The notes under the pieces are model-generated. The model worked only from the letters and a program-made list of their open reading frames with translations, ran no database searches and had not been told where the DNA came from. The translations under genes and the position numbers were made by a program. Of a stretch of 64,000 bases of DNA, positions 38,784 to 47,417 are shown one piece after another (within the stretch, counting starts at the first letter, position 1; each line of letters begins with the position of its first letter). Origin of the DNA: Sciscionella marina DSM 45152 (GTDB lineage Bacteria; Actinomycetota; Actinomycetes; Mycobacteriales; Pseudonocardiaceae); assembly GCF_000379465.1 (NCBI RefSeq), contig NZ_KB905380.1:868001-932000 (forward strand), given 5' to 3'.

Positions 38784-39820
38784 CACTGGCACCTCTTCGG
38801 ATCACGGCCGTTGAGCGGAAGCAGGTTCTTGAGCTCGATCGGGGCCTGGGTGAGCCCGGTTTTCACCGTGACCCGGCAGATGAAGAAGTTGAACCAGCTG
38901 CCGTAGGAGACGGTCCTGGTGAACTGGCGCAACCGGTCCGGAGTACTGGCGATCACCTTGTTCACCAACGGCCCGGCATCGGCGAGGTTCTTGCCGAGCG
39001 CGCCGAGCTGGTCGATATCGCCCTTGAGGTCCGGTCGGGCCTTCTTGAGCAGGTCACCGGTGGCGCTGGTGAGCCCGTCCAAAGCGCTGATCGCGTCCCC
39101 GATCGGCTTGCGCTGCGCGGAAAGCCCGGAAACCAGCTGCTGGAGTTGGGTGATCGTCCCGGAAAGCTGCGGACTGTGCGCGTTGATCGTGTCGAGCACC
39201 TTGTTCAGGTTGGTGATCAGCTGGCCGATCACCTGATCCTTCGAGGCGATCGTGGTGGTCAGCTGCGCGGTGTCGGAGAGCAGCCCGTCGATCGTGCCAC
39301 CCTCACCCTGCAGCACCTGGATGATCTCGGTGGCCAGCTTGTTCACATCGGAGGGATTCAGCGCCTGGAACAGTGGCTGGAACCCGTTGAACAGGGTGGT
39401 GAGATTGAGCGCGGGCGCGGTGCGGTCGACCGGGATCGTGCCGCCCATCGGCAGGGTCCGGTTCGGATCACCGACCGCGGCGTTCAGTGCGAGGTAACGC
39501 TGCCCGATGAGGTTGCGGTACTTGATGCGCGCGGTGCTCTCCGCGGGGATCTTGCGCCCGTTGTCCAAGGTGAAGTCCACTTTGGCCTGACGCTCGTCGA
39601 GCACGGTGACTGAATCGACCTGCCCGACCTTCACCCCGGCGATACGCACCTCGTCCCCGTGCTGCAGCCGCGAGGCATCGGAGAAGATCGCGGTGTAGCT
39701 CCCGGTGGCCCCGCCCCCGCCTCCGGTGATGGTGACCCCGAGGATCCAGGTGAGCACGATGGTGATGACCGTGAACAGGGCCATCTTCACGATCGCGGCG
39801 ACGGGCAGCTGACGGGTCAT
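38783..39820 (-). CDS. mce4B: Mce-family protein, B subunit of Mce4
   Basis: A 345-residue Mce protein: KMALFTVITIVLTWILGVTI anchor, MCE domain from YTAIFSDASRLQHGDEVRIA, then a helical region and SYGSWFNFFICRVTVKTG near the C-terminus. The ATG at 39820 overlaps the mce4A stop (ATGA). It lies second in the mce block, as in mycobacterial mce4. Confidence 0.9.
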   Translation of the reverse strand: MTRQLPVAAIVKMALFTVITIVLTWILGVTITGGGGGATGSYTAIFSDASRLQHGDEVRIAGVKVGQVDSVTVLDERQAKVDFTLDNGRKIPAESTARIKYRNLIGQRYLALNAAVGDPNRTLPMGGTIPVDRTAPALNLTTLFNGFQPLFQALNPSDVNKLATEIIQVLQGEGGTIDGLLSDTAQLTTTIASKDQVIGQLITNLNKVLDTINAHSPQLSGTITQLQQLVSGLSAQRKPIGDAISALDGLTSATGDLLKKARPDLKGDIDQLGALGKNLADAGPLVNKVIASTPDRLRQFTRTVSYGSWFNFFICRVTVKTGLTQAPIELKNLLPLNGRDPKRCQ

Positions 39821-41163
39821 CGCAGTTCCACCGCCGATCCGCGGTAGAGCGGGCCGACGAGCATGCCCGCCCAGCCGGGTACCTTGTCCGGGCTGGTGTT
39901 CAGCTGCTGGGAGAGCAGCCCGGAAAGTAGCCGCTGTTCGGCGCGCGAGTTCGCGATGGACGGTGCCTGGCTCGCCGACTGCGTGCTCGTCCCGCCGGGG
40001 ACGGGATCGAGCTTCTGCTCGCTGGCCTTCTGCGGCATGTTCGGCGCGGGCGGGGTCTTCGTCCCGTCCTGTAGGGGTTTCCCGTCCGGAAACTGCGGGA
40101 ACCGGGTCTTGCCGTCGTCGGTGTAGCAGCGCGGGCCGCGGTCGTCGAGGTTCTTCGGGTCGTCGGTTCCCGGCTTGTACTGGCCCCGGCTCGCGCTCAG
40201 CGTGATCCGCAGGTTGGCCGCGTGCGGGCGTTCCTTGTTGCCCTTGCCGAACACTTTGTTCTCGGTGTCCACTTGTTTGGCGAACTGGTCGAAAAGGCAA
40301 GGGTACTCGGGCGAATAGCGTTCGAGCAGCTTCAGCACCGGTTTCGCGGTTCCCACGAAGGAGACCAGGTTCTCCTTGTTCACCAGGAGGAACTTGTTCA
40401 GGTCGGCCGAGGTGTCGATCACCGATCCGTAGAGGTACTGCAGATTCTTCTGCTGTTCGGTGAGGGTGCGTGCGGTGGTGGCGAAGTTCGACATGGAATC
40501 GATCAGCCTCGGCACCGCGTCCACGAAGTTCGGGGTGACCTCGGCGAACCGCTGAATGTCCTTGGACAGTTGCGGAATCTCCGGGTTCATCTTACCGAGA
40601 TAGGAGCCGAGGGTGGTGACCGTCTGCCCCAGTTCCTCGCCCTTTCCCTGCAGTGCCGTGGAAATCGCGGACAGCGTGCTGGCCACCTTCGCCGGGGGAA
40701 CCGCCTTGAGCACCGGAACCAGATCGTCGAGCACATCCTGGATCGCGACGGTGCTCGCGCTGCGGTCCTGGTGGATGACATCCCCGTTGCGCAACGGGGC
40801 GGCCGATCCCTTCGGGATGTTCAGCGAAACATAGCGATCCCCGAACAGCGTCTTGGGCAGCATCGCCGCGCTGACCGTGCTCGGCAGCTGCGCGGCCAGC
40901 CCGGGATCCAGGCGCAGGTGCAGCGTGGCGCCCGTTCCGCTCGCCGTGATCCCGGAGACCTCGCCGACCTCCACCCCGCGCGCCTTGACCGTCGCGCCCT
41001 GCTGCAACTGGCTGCCCACCTTGTCCACGACCGCGGTGACGCTCACCTCGGGGGTGAACGCCTTGCGGTACATGAGGATCGTGAGCGCGAAGAAGCTCGC
41101 GATGCCGAGCACCATCACCAGGCCGAGCGCCTGGAACCGGAGTCTGGTCGCCCGCGCACTCAT
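39817..41163 (-). CDS. mce4A: Mce-family protein, A subunit of Mce4
   Basis: A 448-residue Mce protein and first of the six. Anchor LGLVMVLGIASFFALTILMY; MCE domain VTAVVDKVGSQLQQGATVKA to about residue 120; helical domain; and a proline/glutamine-rich C-terminus. In M. tuberculosis Mce4A is a key sterol-interacting subunit. The ATG overlaps the yrbE4B stop. Confidence 0.9.
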   Translation of the reverse strand: MSARATRLRFQALGLVMVLGIASFFALTILMYRKAFTPEVSVTAVVDKVGSQLQQGATVKARGVEVGEVSGITASGTGATLHLRLDPGLAAQLPSTVSAAMLPKTLFGDRYVSLNIPKGSAAPLRNGDVIHQDRSASTVAIQDVLDDLVPVLKAVPPAKVASTLSAISTALQGKGEELGQTVTTLGSYLGKMNPEIPQLSKDIQRFAEVTPNFVDAVPRLIDSMSNFATTARTLTEQQKNLQYLYGSVIDTSADLNKFLLVNKENLVSFVGTAKPVLKLLERYSPEYPCLFDQFAKQVDTENKVFGKGNKERPHAANLRITLSASRGQYKPGTDDPKNLDDRGPRCYTDDGKTRFPQFPDGKPLQDGTKTPPAPNMPQKASEQKLDPVPGGTSTQSASQAPSIANSRAEQRLLSGLLSQQLNTSPDKVPGWAGMLVGPLYRGSAVELR

Positions 41164-42011
41164 CCGGTTATCCGTACCGTCGTCGTGGATCCCCAGATGG
41201 CCAGGGAGATGAACAGGTCCAGCACCGCGACGAGCACGATCGCGGTACGCACCGCCTTACCGACCGCGATCCCGACCCCGGCCGGCCCCCCGCTCGCGGT
41301 ATAGCCGTAATAGCAGTGCGTCATGATCACCACGACCGAGAAGATCAGCACCTTGGCGAAGGAATAGAGCACATCCTCGGGTGGCAGGAACAGATTGAAG
41401 TAGTGATCATAGGTTCCCCCGGACTGCCCGTAGAACACCACCGTCACCTCGCGCGAGGCCACATAGGAGATCAGCAGGCCGATGGCGTACAGCGGAATCA
41501 CCGCGGTCGCTCCCGCGATCACCCGCGTGGTGACCAGATAGGGCACGCTCTCGATGGCCATCACCTCGAGCGCGTCCACCTCCTCGGAGATCCGCATCGC
41601 GCCCAGCTGCGCGGTGAATCCGCAGCCGACCGTCGCGGACAGGGCGATCCCGGCCGCGAGCGGGGCCACCTCGCGGGTGTCGAAGTAGGCGGCGATGAAC
41701 CCGGTCAGCGCTGCGGTGCCGAGCTGGTTGAGCGAGGAATAGCCCTGCAGGCCGACCACGATCCCGGTGAACATGGTCATCCCGACCATCACGCCGATCG
41801 TGCCGCCGATCAGCGCCAGGGCACCTGAACCGAAGCTGAGCTCGGTGAGGACCCGGATGATCTCCTTGGGGTACTTGGTCAGCGTCCTCGGTATCCAGAG
41901 CAGCGCGCGCAGATAGAACCACAGCCGCCGCCCGGTCTGGTCGAGCCAGTCGCCCGGGATGGACCAGATTCCGCGCCGCCCGGGAAGGAGATCGTCGGCG
42001 AGCATGCTCAC
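41160..42011 (-). CDS. yrbE4B: YrbE/MlaE-family permease, second subunit of Mce4
   Basis: A 283-residue MlaE-type permease: about five hydrophobic segments, with GALALIGGTIGVMVGMTMFT, the EVDALEVMAIESVPYLVTTR signature (the E-x-DAL-x-VM motif of MlaE proteins), and C-terminal YGYTASGGPAGVGIAVGKAV. It pairs with YrbE4A in the inner membrane as the ABC permease of Mce4. The ATPase (MceG/Mkl) is not encoded in this window, as in other mce loci. Confidence 0.93.
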   Translation of the reverse strand: MSMLADDLLPGRRGIWSIPGDWLDQTGRRLWFYLRALLWIPRTLTKYPKEIIRVLTELSFGSGALALIGGTIGVMVGMTMFTGIVVGLQGYSSLNQLGTAALTGFIAAYFDTREVAPLAAGIALSATVGCGFTAQLGAMRISEEVDALEVMAIESVPYLVTTRVIAGATAVIPLYAIGLLISYVASREVTVVFYGQSGGTYDHYFNLFLPPEDVLYSFAKVLIFSVVVIMTHCYYGYTASGGPAGVGIAVGKAVRTAIVLVAVLDLFISLAIWGSTTTVRITG

Positions 42012-42802
42012 ATCCCCTTCGGTGGCACGATTTTCAGGTACACCGCGGTCACCACCACGTTGATCAGGAACAGCAGCAGGAAGGTGATGACCACGGCCTG
42101 GTTCACCGCGTCACCGACTCCCTTCGGCCCACCGGAGGGATTGAATCCGCGGTAGGTGGCCACGATTCCCGCGACGAAGCCGTACATCAGCGCCTTGACC
42201 TCGCTGACGAACAGGTCCGCGATCTGCGCGAACGAGTTGAAGCTCTGCAGATAGGCACCCGGAGTCCCGCCCTGGAGCACCACGTTGAAGAAGTACCCGC
42301 CCGCGACACCGACCACGCTGACCAGTCCGTTGAGCAGGATCGCCACCGTGACCGCGGCGAGCACCCGCGGCACGATGAGCCGGTGCACCGGGTCCACCCC
42401 GATCACCCGCATCGCATCGATCTCCTCGCGGATGGTGCGCGCCCCGATGTCCGCGCACATCGCCGAGCCGCCCGCGCCGGCCACGATGAGCACCGTGATC
42501 AGCGGGGCGGCCTGTTGCACGATCGCGATCGCGCTGGCCGCCCCGGTGTAGGACTGCGCACCGATCTGGGTGGTCAGCGAACCCAGCTGGAGCGCGATCA
42601 CCGCGCCGAACGGGATCGCGATCATCGCGGTCGGCATGATCGTCACACTGGCGAAGAACCAGCACTGACGCATGTACTCGTTGAACTGGAAGGGGAATAT
42701 GAACATCGCGCGCAGCACCGAGGCGCCGAGGCTGGTCATCCGGCCCAGCTGGCGCAGGGCACCGACCGGGGACGGGAGCAGCGGGTCCGCACGCGTACTC
42801 AT
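42008..42802 (-). CDS. yrbE4A: YrbE/MlaE-family permease, first subunit of Mce4
   Basis: A 264-residue MlaE-type permease with the signature EEIDAMRVIGVDPVHRLIVP and segments ITVLIVAGAGGSAMCADIGA and VAGIVATYRGFNPSGGPKGV. I placed the start at ATG 42802 (MSTRADPLL), 4 bp after the SDR stop; an open frame extends 17 codons upstream into that gene. It is coupled to yrbE4B by ATGA. Confidence 0.92.
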   Translation of the reverse strand: MSTRADPLLPSPVGALRQLGRMTSLGASVLRAMFIFPFQFNEYMRQCWFFASVTIMPTAMIAIPFGAVIALQLGSLTTQIGAQSYTGAASAIAIVQQAAPLITVLIVAGAGGSAMCADIGARTIREEIDAMRVIGVDPVHRLIVPRVLAAVTVAILLNGLVSVVGVAGGYFFNVVLQGGTPGAYLQSFNSFAQIADLFVSEVKALMYGFVAGIVATYRGFNPSGGPKGVGDAVNQAVVITFLLLFLINVVVTAVYLKIVPPKGM

Positions 42803-42806
42803 TCGG

Positions 42807-43580
42807 CTACCCCACGTTCGCGCCGAAGACGTGGGTCGCCGTGGCACCGCCATCGGCGACGAACTCCGCTCCGGTGCTGTAGCTGGATTCCTCGCTGCCG
42901 AGGAACACGACCAGGTTCGCGATCTCCTCCGGTTTCCCGATGCGGCGCAGGGCCAGCCGATTCGCCACCGGAGTGAAGTCCAGCTTCGCTCCCCCGGTGA
43001 CCGCGCCGATCATCGGGGTCTCCACCATGCCCGGATGCACCGAGTTGACCCGGATGCCGTCCACGCCGAGCTCGAGCGCGGCGACCTTGGTCATGCCGCG
43101 GATCGCGAACTTCGTCGAGGCATAGGCGACCGCGCCCTGCAGTGCGCCGAGCCCCTCGATGGAGCTGAAGTTCACGATCGAACCGCCCCCGGAGGCGCGC
43201 ATCGGGGCGATCACCGAACGCATGCCGAGCAGGGTGCCGATCTGGTTGATGTCCACCAGCCGCCGGTAGTCCTCCAGCGTGCTGTGCTCGATCATCGCGA
43301 AGTGCAGCACCCCGGCCGCGTTCACCAGGACATTCGGCGCGCCGAAGGCCTCGGTGCACGCGGCCACCGCGGCCTGCCAATCGTCCTGTTCGGACACATC
43401 CAGGTGGCAGAACCGCGCGTTCTCGCCGAGCTCCGCGGCGTGCTTCGCACCCGCCTCATCGCCGATATCGGCGACCAGCACCCGGGCGCCCTCCTCGATG
43501 TAGCGGCGGGCCGTCGCGGCGCCCATACCGCTGGCCGCGCCGGTGATGATGGCGGTCTTGCCCTCGAGCCGCTTGGTCAC
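42807..43580 (-). CDS. SDR-family dehydrogenase, probable hydroxysteroid dehydrogenase
   Basis: A 257-residue classical SDR: TGAASGMGAA at residues 12-21, NAAG in VLVNAAGVLHF near 88, catalytic Ser-Tyr-Lys in VNFSSIEGLG and YASTKFAIRG. The pattern resembles the 3-alpha/20-beta hydroxysteroid dehydrogenase (FabG3-like) group. The position, between a sterol-locus aldehyde dehydrogenase and yrbE4A in one operon with a KstR box at its front, supports a steroid substrate. The exact reaction is not known. Confidence 0.87.
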   Translation of the reverse strand: MTKRLEGKTAIITGAASGMGAATARRYIEEGARVLVADIGDEAGAKHAAELGENARFCHLDVSEQDDWQAAVAACTEAFGAPNVLVNAAGVLHFAMIEHSTLEDYRRLVDINQIGTLLGMRSVIAPMRASGGGSIVNFSSIEGLGALQGAVAYASTKFAIRGMTKVAALELGVDGIRVNSVHPGMVETPMIGAVTGGAKLDFTPVANRLALRRIGKPEEIANLVVFLGSEESSYSTGAEFVADGGATATHVFGANVG

Positions 43581-45088
43581 ATCAACTCCTCGGTCAACGG
43601 AAGCAGCACGGTCTTCTGCTCCGTATAAGCCTCGAATGCCTCGCGCCCGCCCTCGCGGCCGAGGCCGGACTGGTTGAACCCGCCGAAGGGAAGGTGCGGT
43701 TCCAGGGTGAATCCGTTGATGCCCACGGTTCCCGCGCGCAGCGCCCGGGAAGCCCGGAAAGCGCGGGACACGTCCGAGGTGAACACGGTCGCGCCCAGGC
43801 CGTACTTGGTGTCGTTGGCCAGCCGGATCGCCTCCTCCTCGGTGTCGAACGGAACCACGGCGAGCACCGGGCCGAAAACCTCCTCCTGGGCGAGCACCGA
43901 GGTGTTGTCCACCTCGGCGAAAATGGTCGGGGCGAAGAAGTTCCCGCTCGCGTATTCACCGTCGAGCCGCTCGCCACCGGTGACCAGCCGTGCCCCGTCT
44001 TTGGTGCCCTGATCGACATAGCCGCTGACCCGCTCCAGCTGGCGGGAGTTGATCAGCGGACAGGCCAGCACACCGGGATCGAACGGATCCCCGTAGGTGG
44101 CGCCCGCGGCCATTCCCTGCGCCCCGGCGAGGAATTCCTCGTACACCTCGCGCTGCACCAGTGCCCGCGACTGCACCACACAGCCCTGTCCGGAAAGGCC
44201 GAGGGTGAGCCCGCCCATCGTGGTCATCGCGGCCAGCCCCACGTTCGGCGCGTCCGCGAACACGATCGCCGGGCTCTTGCCGCCCAGTTCGAGGGAAACC
44301 CGCTTCATGCCGTCCGCGGAGGCCTCGACGATGTGCTTGCCGATCGCCCTGCTTCCGGTGAAGCTGATCTTGTTCACGCCCGGATGGTTGATCAGCGCCT
44401 CGCCGACGGTGGCGCCCGGACCGGTCACCACGTTCACCACACCGGCCGGCACCCCGGCCTCGATCAGCAGCGCCACCATGCGCAGCACCGAGAAGGTGGC
44501 GTATTCGGAAGGCTTGAGCACCACCGTGCACCCGGCGCCGAGCGCGGGGGCGAGTTTCTGGGCGAACAGCAGGAAGGGCGCGTTCCACGGCAGGATCGCC
44601 GCGACCACACCGATCGGCTCGCGGAAGGTGGCCGCGATGTGGTCCCCGCCCTGGTACGGCGGGAGGGTCTGGCCGCCGATCTTGTCCACCCAGCCCGCGT
44701 GGTGGTCGAACACATCCGCGGCCGCGCCGACCGAGGTGGTGTAGATCCCGCCGAAGGACAGCGGCACCGAATTGTCCAGCGCCTGCAGGCCGCGCAGCTC
44801 ATCAGCGTGTTCCCGGAGCAGATCGGCGTAGCGGTGCAGGATCGCGATCCGCTCCCGGGCCCGCATCCTCGGCCAGTCGCCCTCGTCGAAGGCGCGCCGT
44901 GCGGCCGTGACCGCGGCGTCCACATCGGACTCGCCGGCCACCGCGAACCGGCCGATCTCCTCGCCGCTCGCGGGGTGAACATGGGTCCACTGCTCGCTTT
45001 TCGCACCCTCCCGCCAGGCGCCGTCGACCAGCAGCTGCCCCTCGGCCAGGCCGAGTTCGTCCCGATGCCCGAGCATCGAAATGGTCAT
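43577..45088 (-). CDS. NAD(P)-dependent aldehyde dehydrogenase
   Basis: A 503-residue ALDH with AILPWNAPFLLFAQKLAPAL and VVLKPSEYATFS (NAD region), SFTGSRAIGKHIVE, catalytic Glu in VSLELGGKSPAIVF and catalytic Cys in SGQGCVVQSRALV. It lies within the sterol operon, preceded by hsd4A and followed by an SDR. It could oxidise a steroid side-chain aldehyde (for example at C26 or C22), which is inference. Its ATG shares TGATG with the hsd4A stop. Confidence 0.93.
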   Translation of the reverse strand: MTISMLGHRDELGLAEGQLLVDGAWREGAKSEQWTHVHPASGEEIGRFAVAGESDVDAAVTAARRAFDEGDWPRMRARERIAILHRYADLLREHADELRGLQALDNSVPLSFGGIYTTSVGAAADVFDHHAGWVDKIGGQTLPPYQGGDHIAATFREPIGVVAAILPWNAPFLLFAQKLAPALGAGCTVVLKPSEYATFSVLRMVALLIEAGVPAGVVNVVTGPGATVGEALINHPGVNKISFTGSRAIGKHIVEASADGMKRVSLELGGKSPAIVFADAPNVGLAAMTTMGGLTLGLSGQGCVVQSRALVQREVYEEFLAGAQGMAAGATYGDPFDPGVLACPLINSRQLERVSGYVDQGTKDGARLVTGGERLDGEYASGNFFAPTIFAEVDNTSVLAQEEVFGPVLAVVPFDTEEEAIRLANDTKYGLGATVFTSDVSRAFRASRALRAGTVGINGFTLEPHLPFGGFNQSGLGREGGREAFEAYTEQKTVLLPLTEELM

Positions 45089-46095
45089 CAGTCGCTCCCT
45101 TGCTCCATGTGTACAACGCCTTGGAAGTCGAATCCGATACGCGGATCGCGGTTATCGAAATGATCACCGAGGACAGCGGCCACTTCCTCGTCCCGCCACA
45201 GGGTCCCTTCCGCGTGGAAGACCCGTTCGTAGCTCGGCGCGGCGAGCAGTCCGATGTGTCCGGAGTGCACGACGAACACCTGACCGGTCACCCGCTCGGC
45301 CCGCGGTGAGCACAGATAGGCCACCAGCGGGGCCACGTTGTCCGGGGAGAGCGGATCGGCGCCCTCGGGAGCGGCGCCGAACACATCCGAGGTCATCGAG
45401 GTGCGCGCCCGCGGGGCGATCGCGTTCGCTCGCACCCCGTAGCGGGCCATGCCGCGGGCCGTCGAGGAGGTGAGCGCGACGATACCCGCCTTGGCCGCCG
45501 CGTAGTTCGGCTGACCGGGAGGACCGAGGGTGAACGCCTCGGACGCGGTGTTCACCACGGCGACATCCTCGGGCGCCGCACCGGATTTGACCCGCTCACG
45601 CCAGTACCCGCAGGCCGCGCGGGAGAGCAGGAAATGCCCGCGAAGGTGCACCGCGAGCACCGCGTCGAACTCCTCGTCCGACATGTTCACCAGCATCCGG
45701 TCCCGGGTGATGCCCGCGTTGTTCACCACCGCGTGCAGCCCGCCGAGCTCCTCAGTCGCGGTCCGCACCAGATCGTCCGCCGTCTTGCGCTCGGCGATGT
45801 CCCCGGTCACCGGGATCGCCCGCGCACCGGTCTCGGCCACCAGCTCGGCCGCCGCGCCCGCGGCCTGCTCGGAGACGTCGTTGAGCACCAGGTCGAAGCC
45901 GGATCCGGCCAGCGCGAGCGCCTCCGCGCGGCCAAGGCCCTCGCCCGCCCCGGTGACGATGGCCGCCCTGCGCTGGGCCGATGATTCGCTCGTGAACTCG
46001 CTCTGAGCCGATGATTCGCTCGTGAACTCGCTCTGAGCCGATGATTCGCTCGTGAACTCGCTCTGAGCCGATGATTCGCTCGTGAACTCGCTCAT
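45088..46095 (-). CDS. hsd4A: Hsd4A-like hydroxysteroid dehydrogenase with repeated N-terminal decapeptide
   Basis: A 335-residue SDR. The Rossmann motif AIVTGAGEGLGRAEALALAG begins only near residue 44, after four exact copies of the decapeptide SEFTSESSAQ (residues 2-41), which the 120-bp repeat at 45973-46092 encodes. Downstream features NNAGITRDRMLVNMSDEEFD, VHLRGHFLLSRAA and YAAAKAGIVAL match Hsd4A (Rv3502c), the 22-hydroxyacyl-CoA steroid dehydrogenase next to mce4 in M. tuberculosis. It is ATGA-coupled to the adh gene. Confidence 0.85.
   Translation of the reverse strand: MSEFTSESSAQSEFTSESSAQSEFTSESSAQSEFTSESSAQRRAAIVTGAGEGLGRAEALALAGSGFDLVLNDVSEQAAGAAAELVAETGARAIPVTGDIAERKTADDLVRTATEELGGLHAVVNNAGITRDRMLVNMSDEEFDAVLAVHLRGHFLLSRAACGYWRERVKSGAAPEDVAVVNTASEAFTLGPPGQPNYAAAKAGIVALTSSTARGMARYGVRANAIAPRARTSMTSDVFGAAPEGADPLSPDNVAPLVAYLCSPRAERVTGQVFVVHSGHIGLLAAPSYERVFHAEGTLWRDEEVAAVLGDHFDNRDPRIGFDFQGVVHMEQGSD
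45973..46092 (-). repeat. Four tandem 30-bp units at the 5' end of hsd4A
   Basis: Four in-frame copies of a 30-bp unit (GAGCGAGTTCACGAGCGAAT followed by CATCGGCTCA, in gene direction) immediately follow the hsd4A start codon. Only the last copy differs, by one synonymous base (GCC for GCT). Such near-identity implies recent expansion. The unit resembles the insert before ligA. It adds 40 residues without a stop, unlike the other start-linked inserts. Confidence 0.9.
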
Positions 46096-47195
46096 GGATT
46101 CACCGTGACGATCTGGCGGATGACATCGGTCCCGCCCTCACGCAGCAGGCCGAGCCCCTCGTTGATCTGTTCGAACCCGAGCCGCTTGCTCACCAGCGAT
46201 TCCAGGTCGAGCTTGCCCGCGCGCCACAGCCGCACCATCTTGGGCGTGTCCGCGTGCACATTGCAGGAACCGTAGAAGGAGCCCAGGATCTTCTTGTCGT
46301 GCAGGAACAATTCCTGCGCGCTGAACGAGACCATGGCATCGGCCTTGCCCGCGCCGACCACGACCACGGTTCCACCGCGCCGGGCCAGATCCCACGCCGA
46401 GCGGATCGTGACGCTCGCCCCGACCACGTCGAACACGTAGTCGAAACCCTCCGCGGAGGTGAGCTCCTGCTTCGCGTCCTCGACCTGGTCCGGGGTCACG
46501 GTGTGGGTGGCACCGAAATGCTTCGCCAGCGCGTGTTTGCCCTCGACCGGGTCGACACCCACGATCGCGGAGGCACCGGCGAGCCGCGCGCCCTGCAGCA
46601 CCGAGACGCCGACCCCGCCGCAGCCGATCACCGCGACCGAGGCCCCTTCGGGCACCTTCGCGGTGTTGAGTACCGAGCCGACGCCGGTGAGCACCCCGCA
46701 GGCGATCAGCGCGGCCTGCTCATAGGGGACATCGCTGTCCACCTTGACCGCGCCCTCCACCGGGACCACGAGCTCGTCGGCGAACGTGCCCAGGCCCGCG
46801 TACCCGAAGACCGGCTGGTCACCGAGCCGGAACCGGGGCGAGGTGAACGCCGCGATCGCGTGTACCGAACACAGATTGAACTCGCCGCGCAGACAGGACG
46901 GACACCGGCCACAGGGCGGCACGAACGAGACCGTGACATGGTCGCCGACCTCCAGCTCGCCGACCGCGCTGCCGACCTCTACTACCTCACCCGCGCCTTC
47001 ATGACCGACCACCCCGGGCGCCAGGGCGGGAAGGGTCCCGTCCATCGCCGAGAGGTCACTGTGACAGATGCCCGAGACATGCACTTTGACGCGAACCTCA
47101 CGAGGGCCGGGGGCCACGACCGTCACGTCGTCCCGCAGCTCGAGTGTCTCGTCACCGATATTGCCAAGCACTGCAGCCCGCACCGTCGCCTCCAT
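46092..47195 (-). CDS. Zinc-dependent alcohol dehydrogenase (MDR family)
   Basis: A 367-residue medium-chain dehydrogenase. Catalytic zinc region VKVHVSGICHSDLSAMDGTL and GHEGAGEVVEVGSAVG; structural zinc cysteines in CGRCPSCLRGEFNLC; cofactor motif AVIGCGGVGVSVLQGARLAG with ...VDPVEGK. First gene of the mce4 operon, preceded by a KstR box 53 bp upstream. In M. tuberculosis a ferredoxin gene (fdxD) occupies this region instead. It may oxidise a sterol side-chain alcohol. Confidence 0.92.
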   Translation of the reverse strand: MEATVRAAVLGNIGDETLELRDDVTVVAPGPREVRVKVHVSGICHSDLSAMDGTLPALAPGVVGHEGAGEVVEVGSAVGELEVGDHVTVSFVPPCGRCPSCLRGEFNLCSVHAIAAFTSPRFRLGDQPVFGYAGLGTFADELVVPVEGAVKVDSDVPYEQAALIACGVLTGVGSVLNTAKVPEGASVAVIGCGGVGVSVLQGARLAGASAIVGVDPVEGKHALAKHFGATHTVTPDQVEDAKQELTSAEGFDYVFDVVGASVTIRSAWDLARRGGTVVVVGAGKADAMVSFSAQELFLHDKKILGSFYGSCNVHADTPKMVRLWRAGKLDLESLVSKRLGFEQINEGLGLLREGGTDVIRQIVTVNP

Positions 47196-47247
47196 CGCCG
47201 ATCGGATTTTCGCGTAAAACCAATCAATCGCTTGCTCAGCTGACTGT

Positions 47248-47261
47248 TAGAACACGTTCTA
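47248..47261. promoter_or_regulatory. KstR box upstream of adh-hsd4A-mce4 operon
   Basis: TAGAACACGTTCTA matches the KstR consensus TNNAACNNGTTNNA at every defined position and is a perfect palindrome. It is 53 bp before the adh start. Confidence 0.85.
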
Positions 47262-47375
47262 CCACACTGGATGGCCTAAGCCCATACCTCGGAGCGTCCG
47301 ACTTGACCCGACACCGACTGGCCGTACGGGTAGTCGGCAGGCTGGACTCGGCGGCCCGGCTGCGCTTACAGTAAC

Positions 47376-47389
47376 TGAAACATGTTCTA
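47376..47389. promoter_or_regulatory. KstR box upstream of fadE26-fadE27-fadD17
   Basis: TGAAACATGTTCTA fits TNNAACNNGTTNNA. It lies 29 bp before the fadE26 ATG and its ribosome-binding site CGGAGG, so it would cover the promoter. Confidence 0.82.
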
Positions 47390-47417
47390 GCTTCATGCTC
47401 TATCTTCGGAGGTGCGA

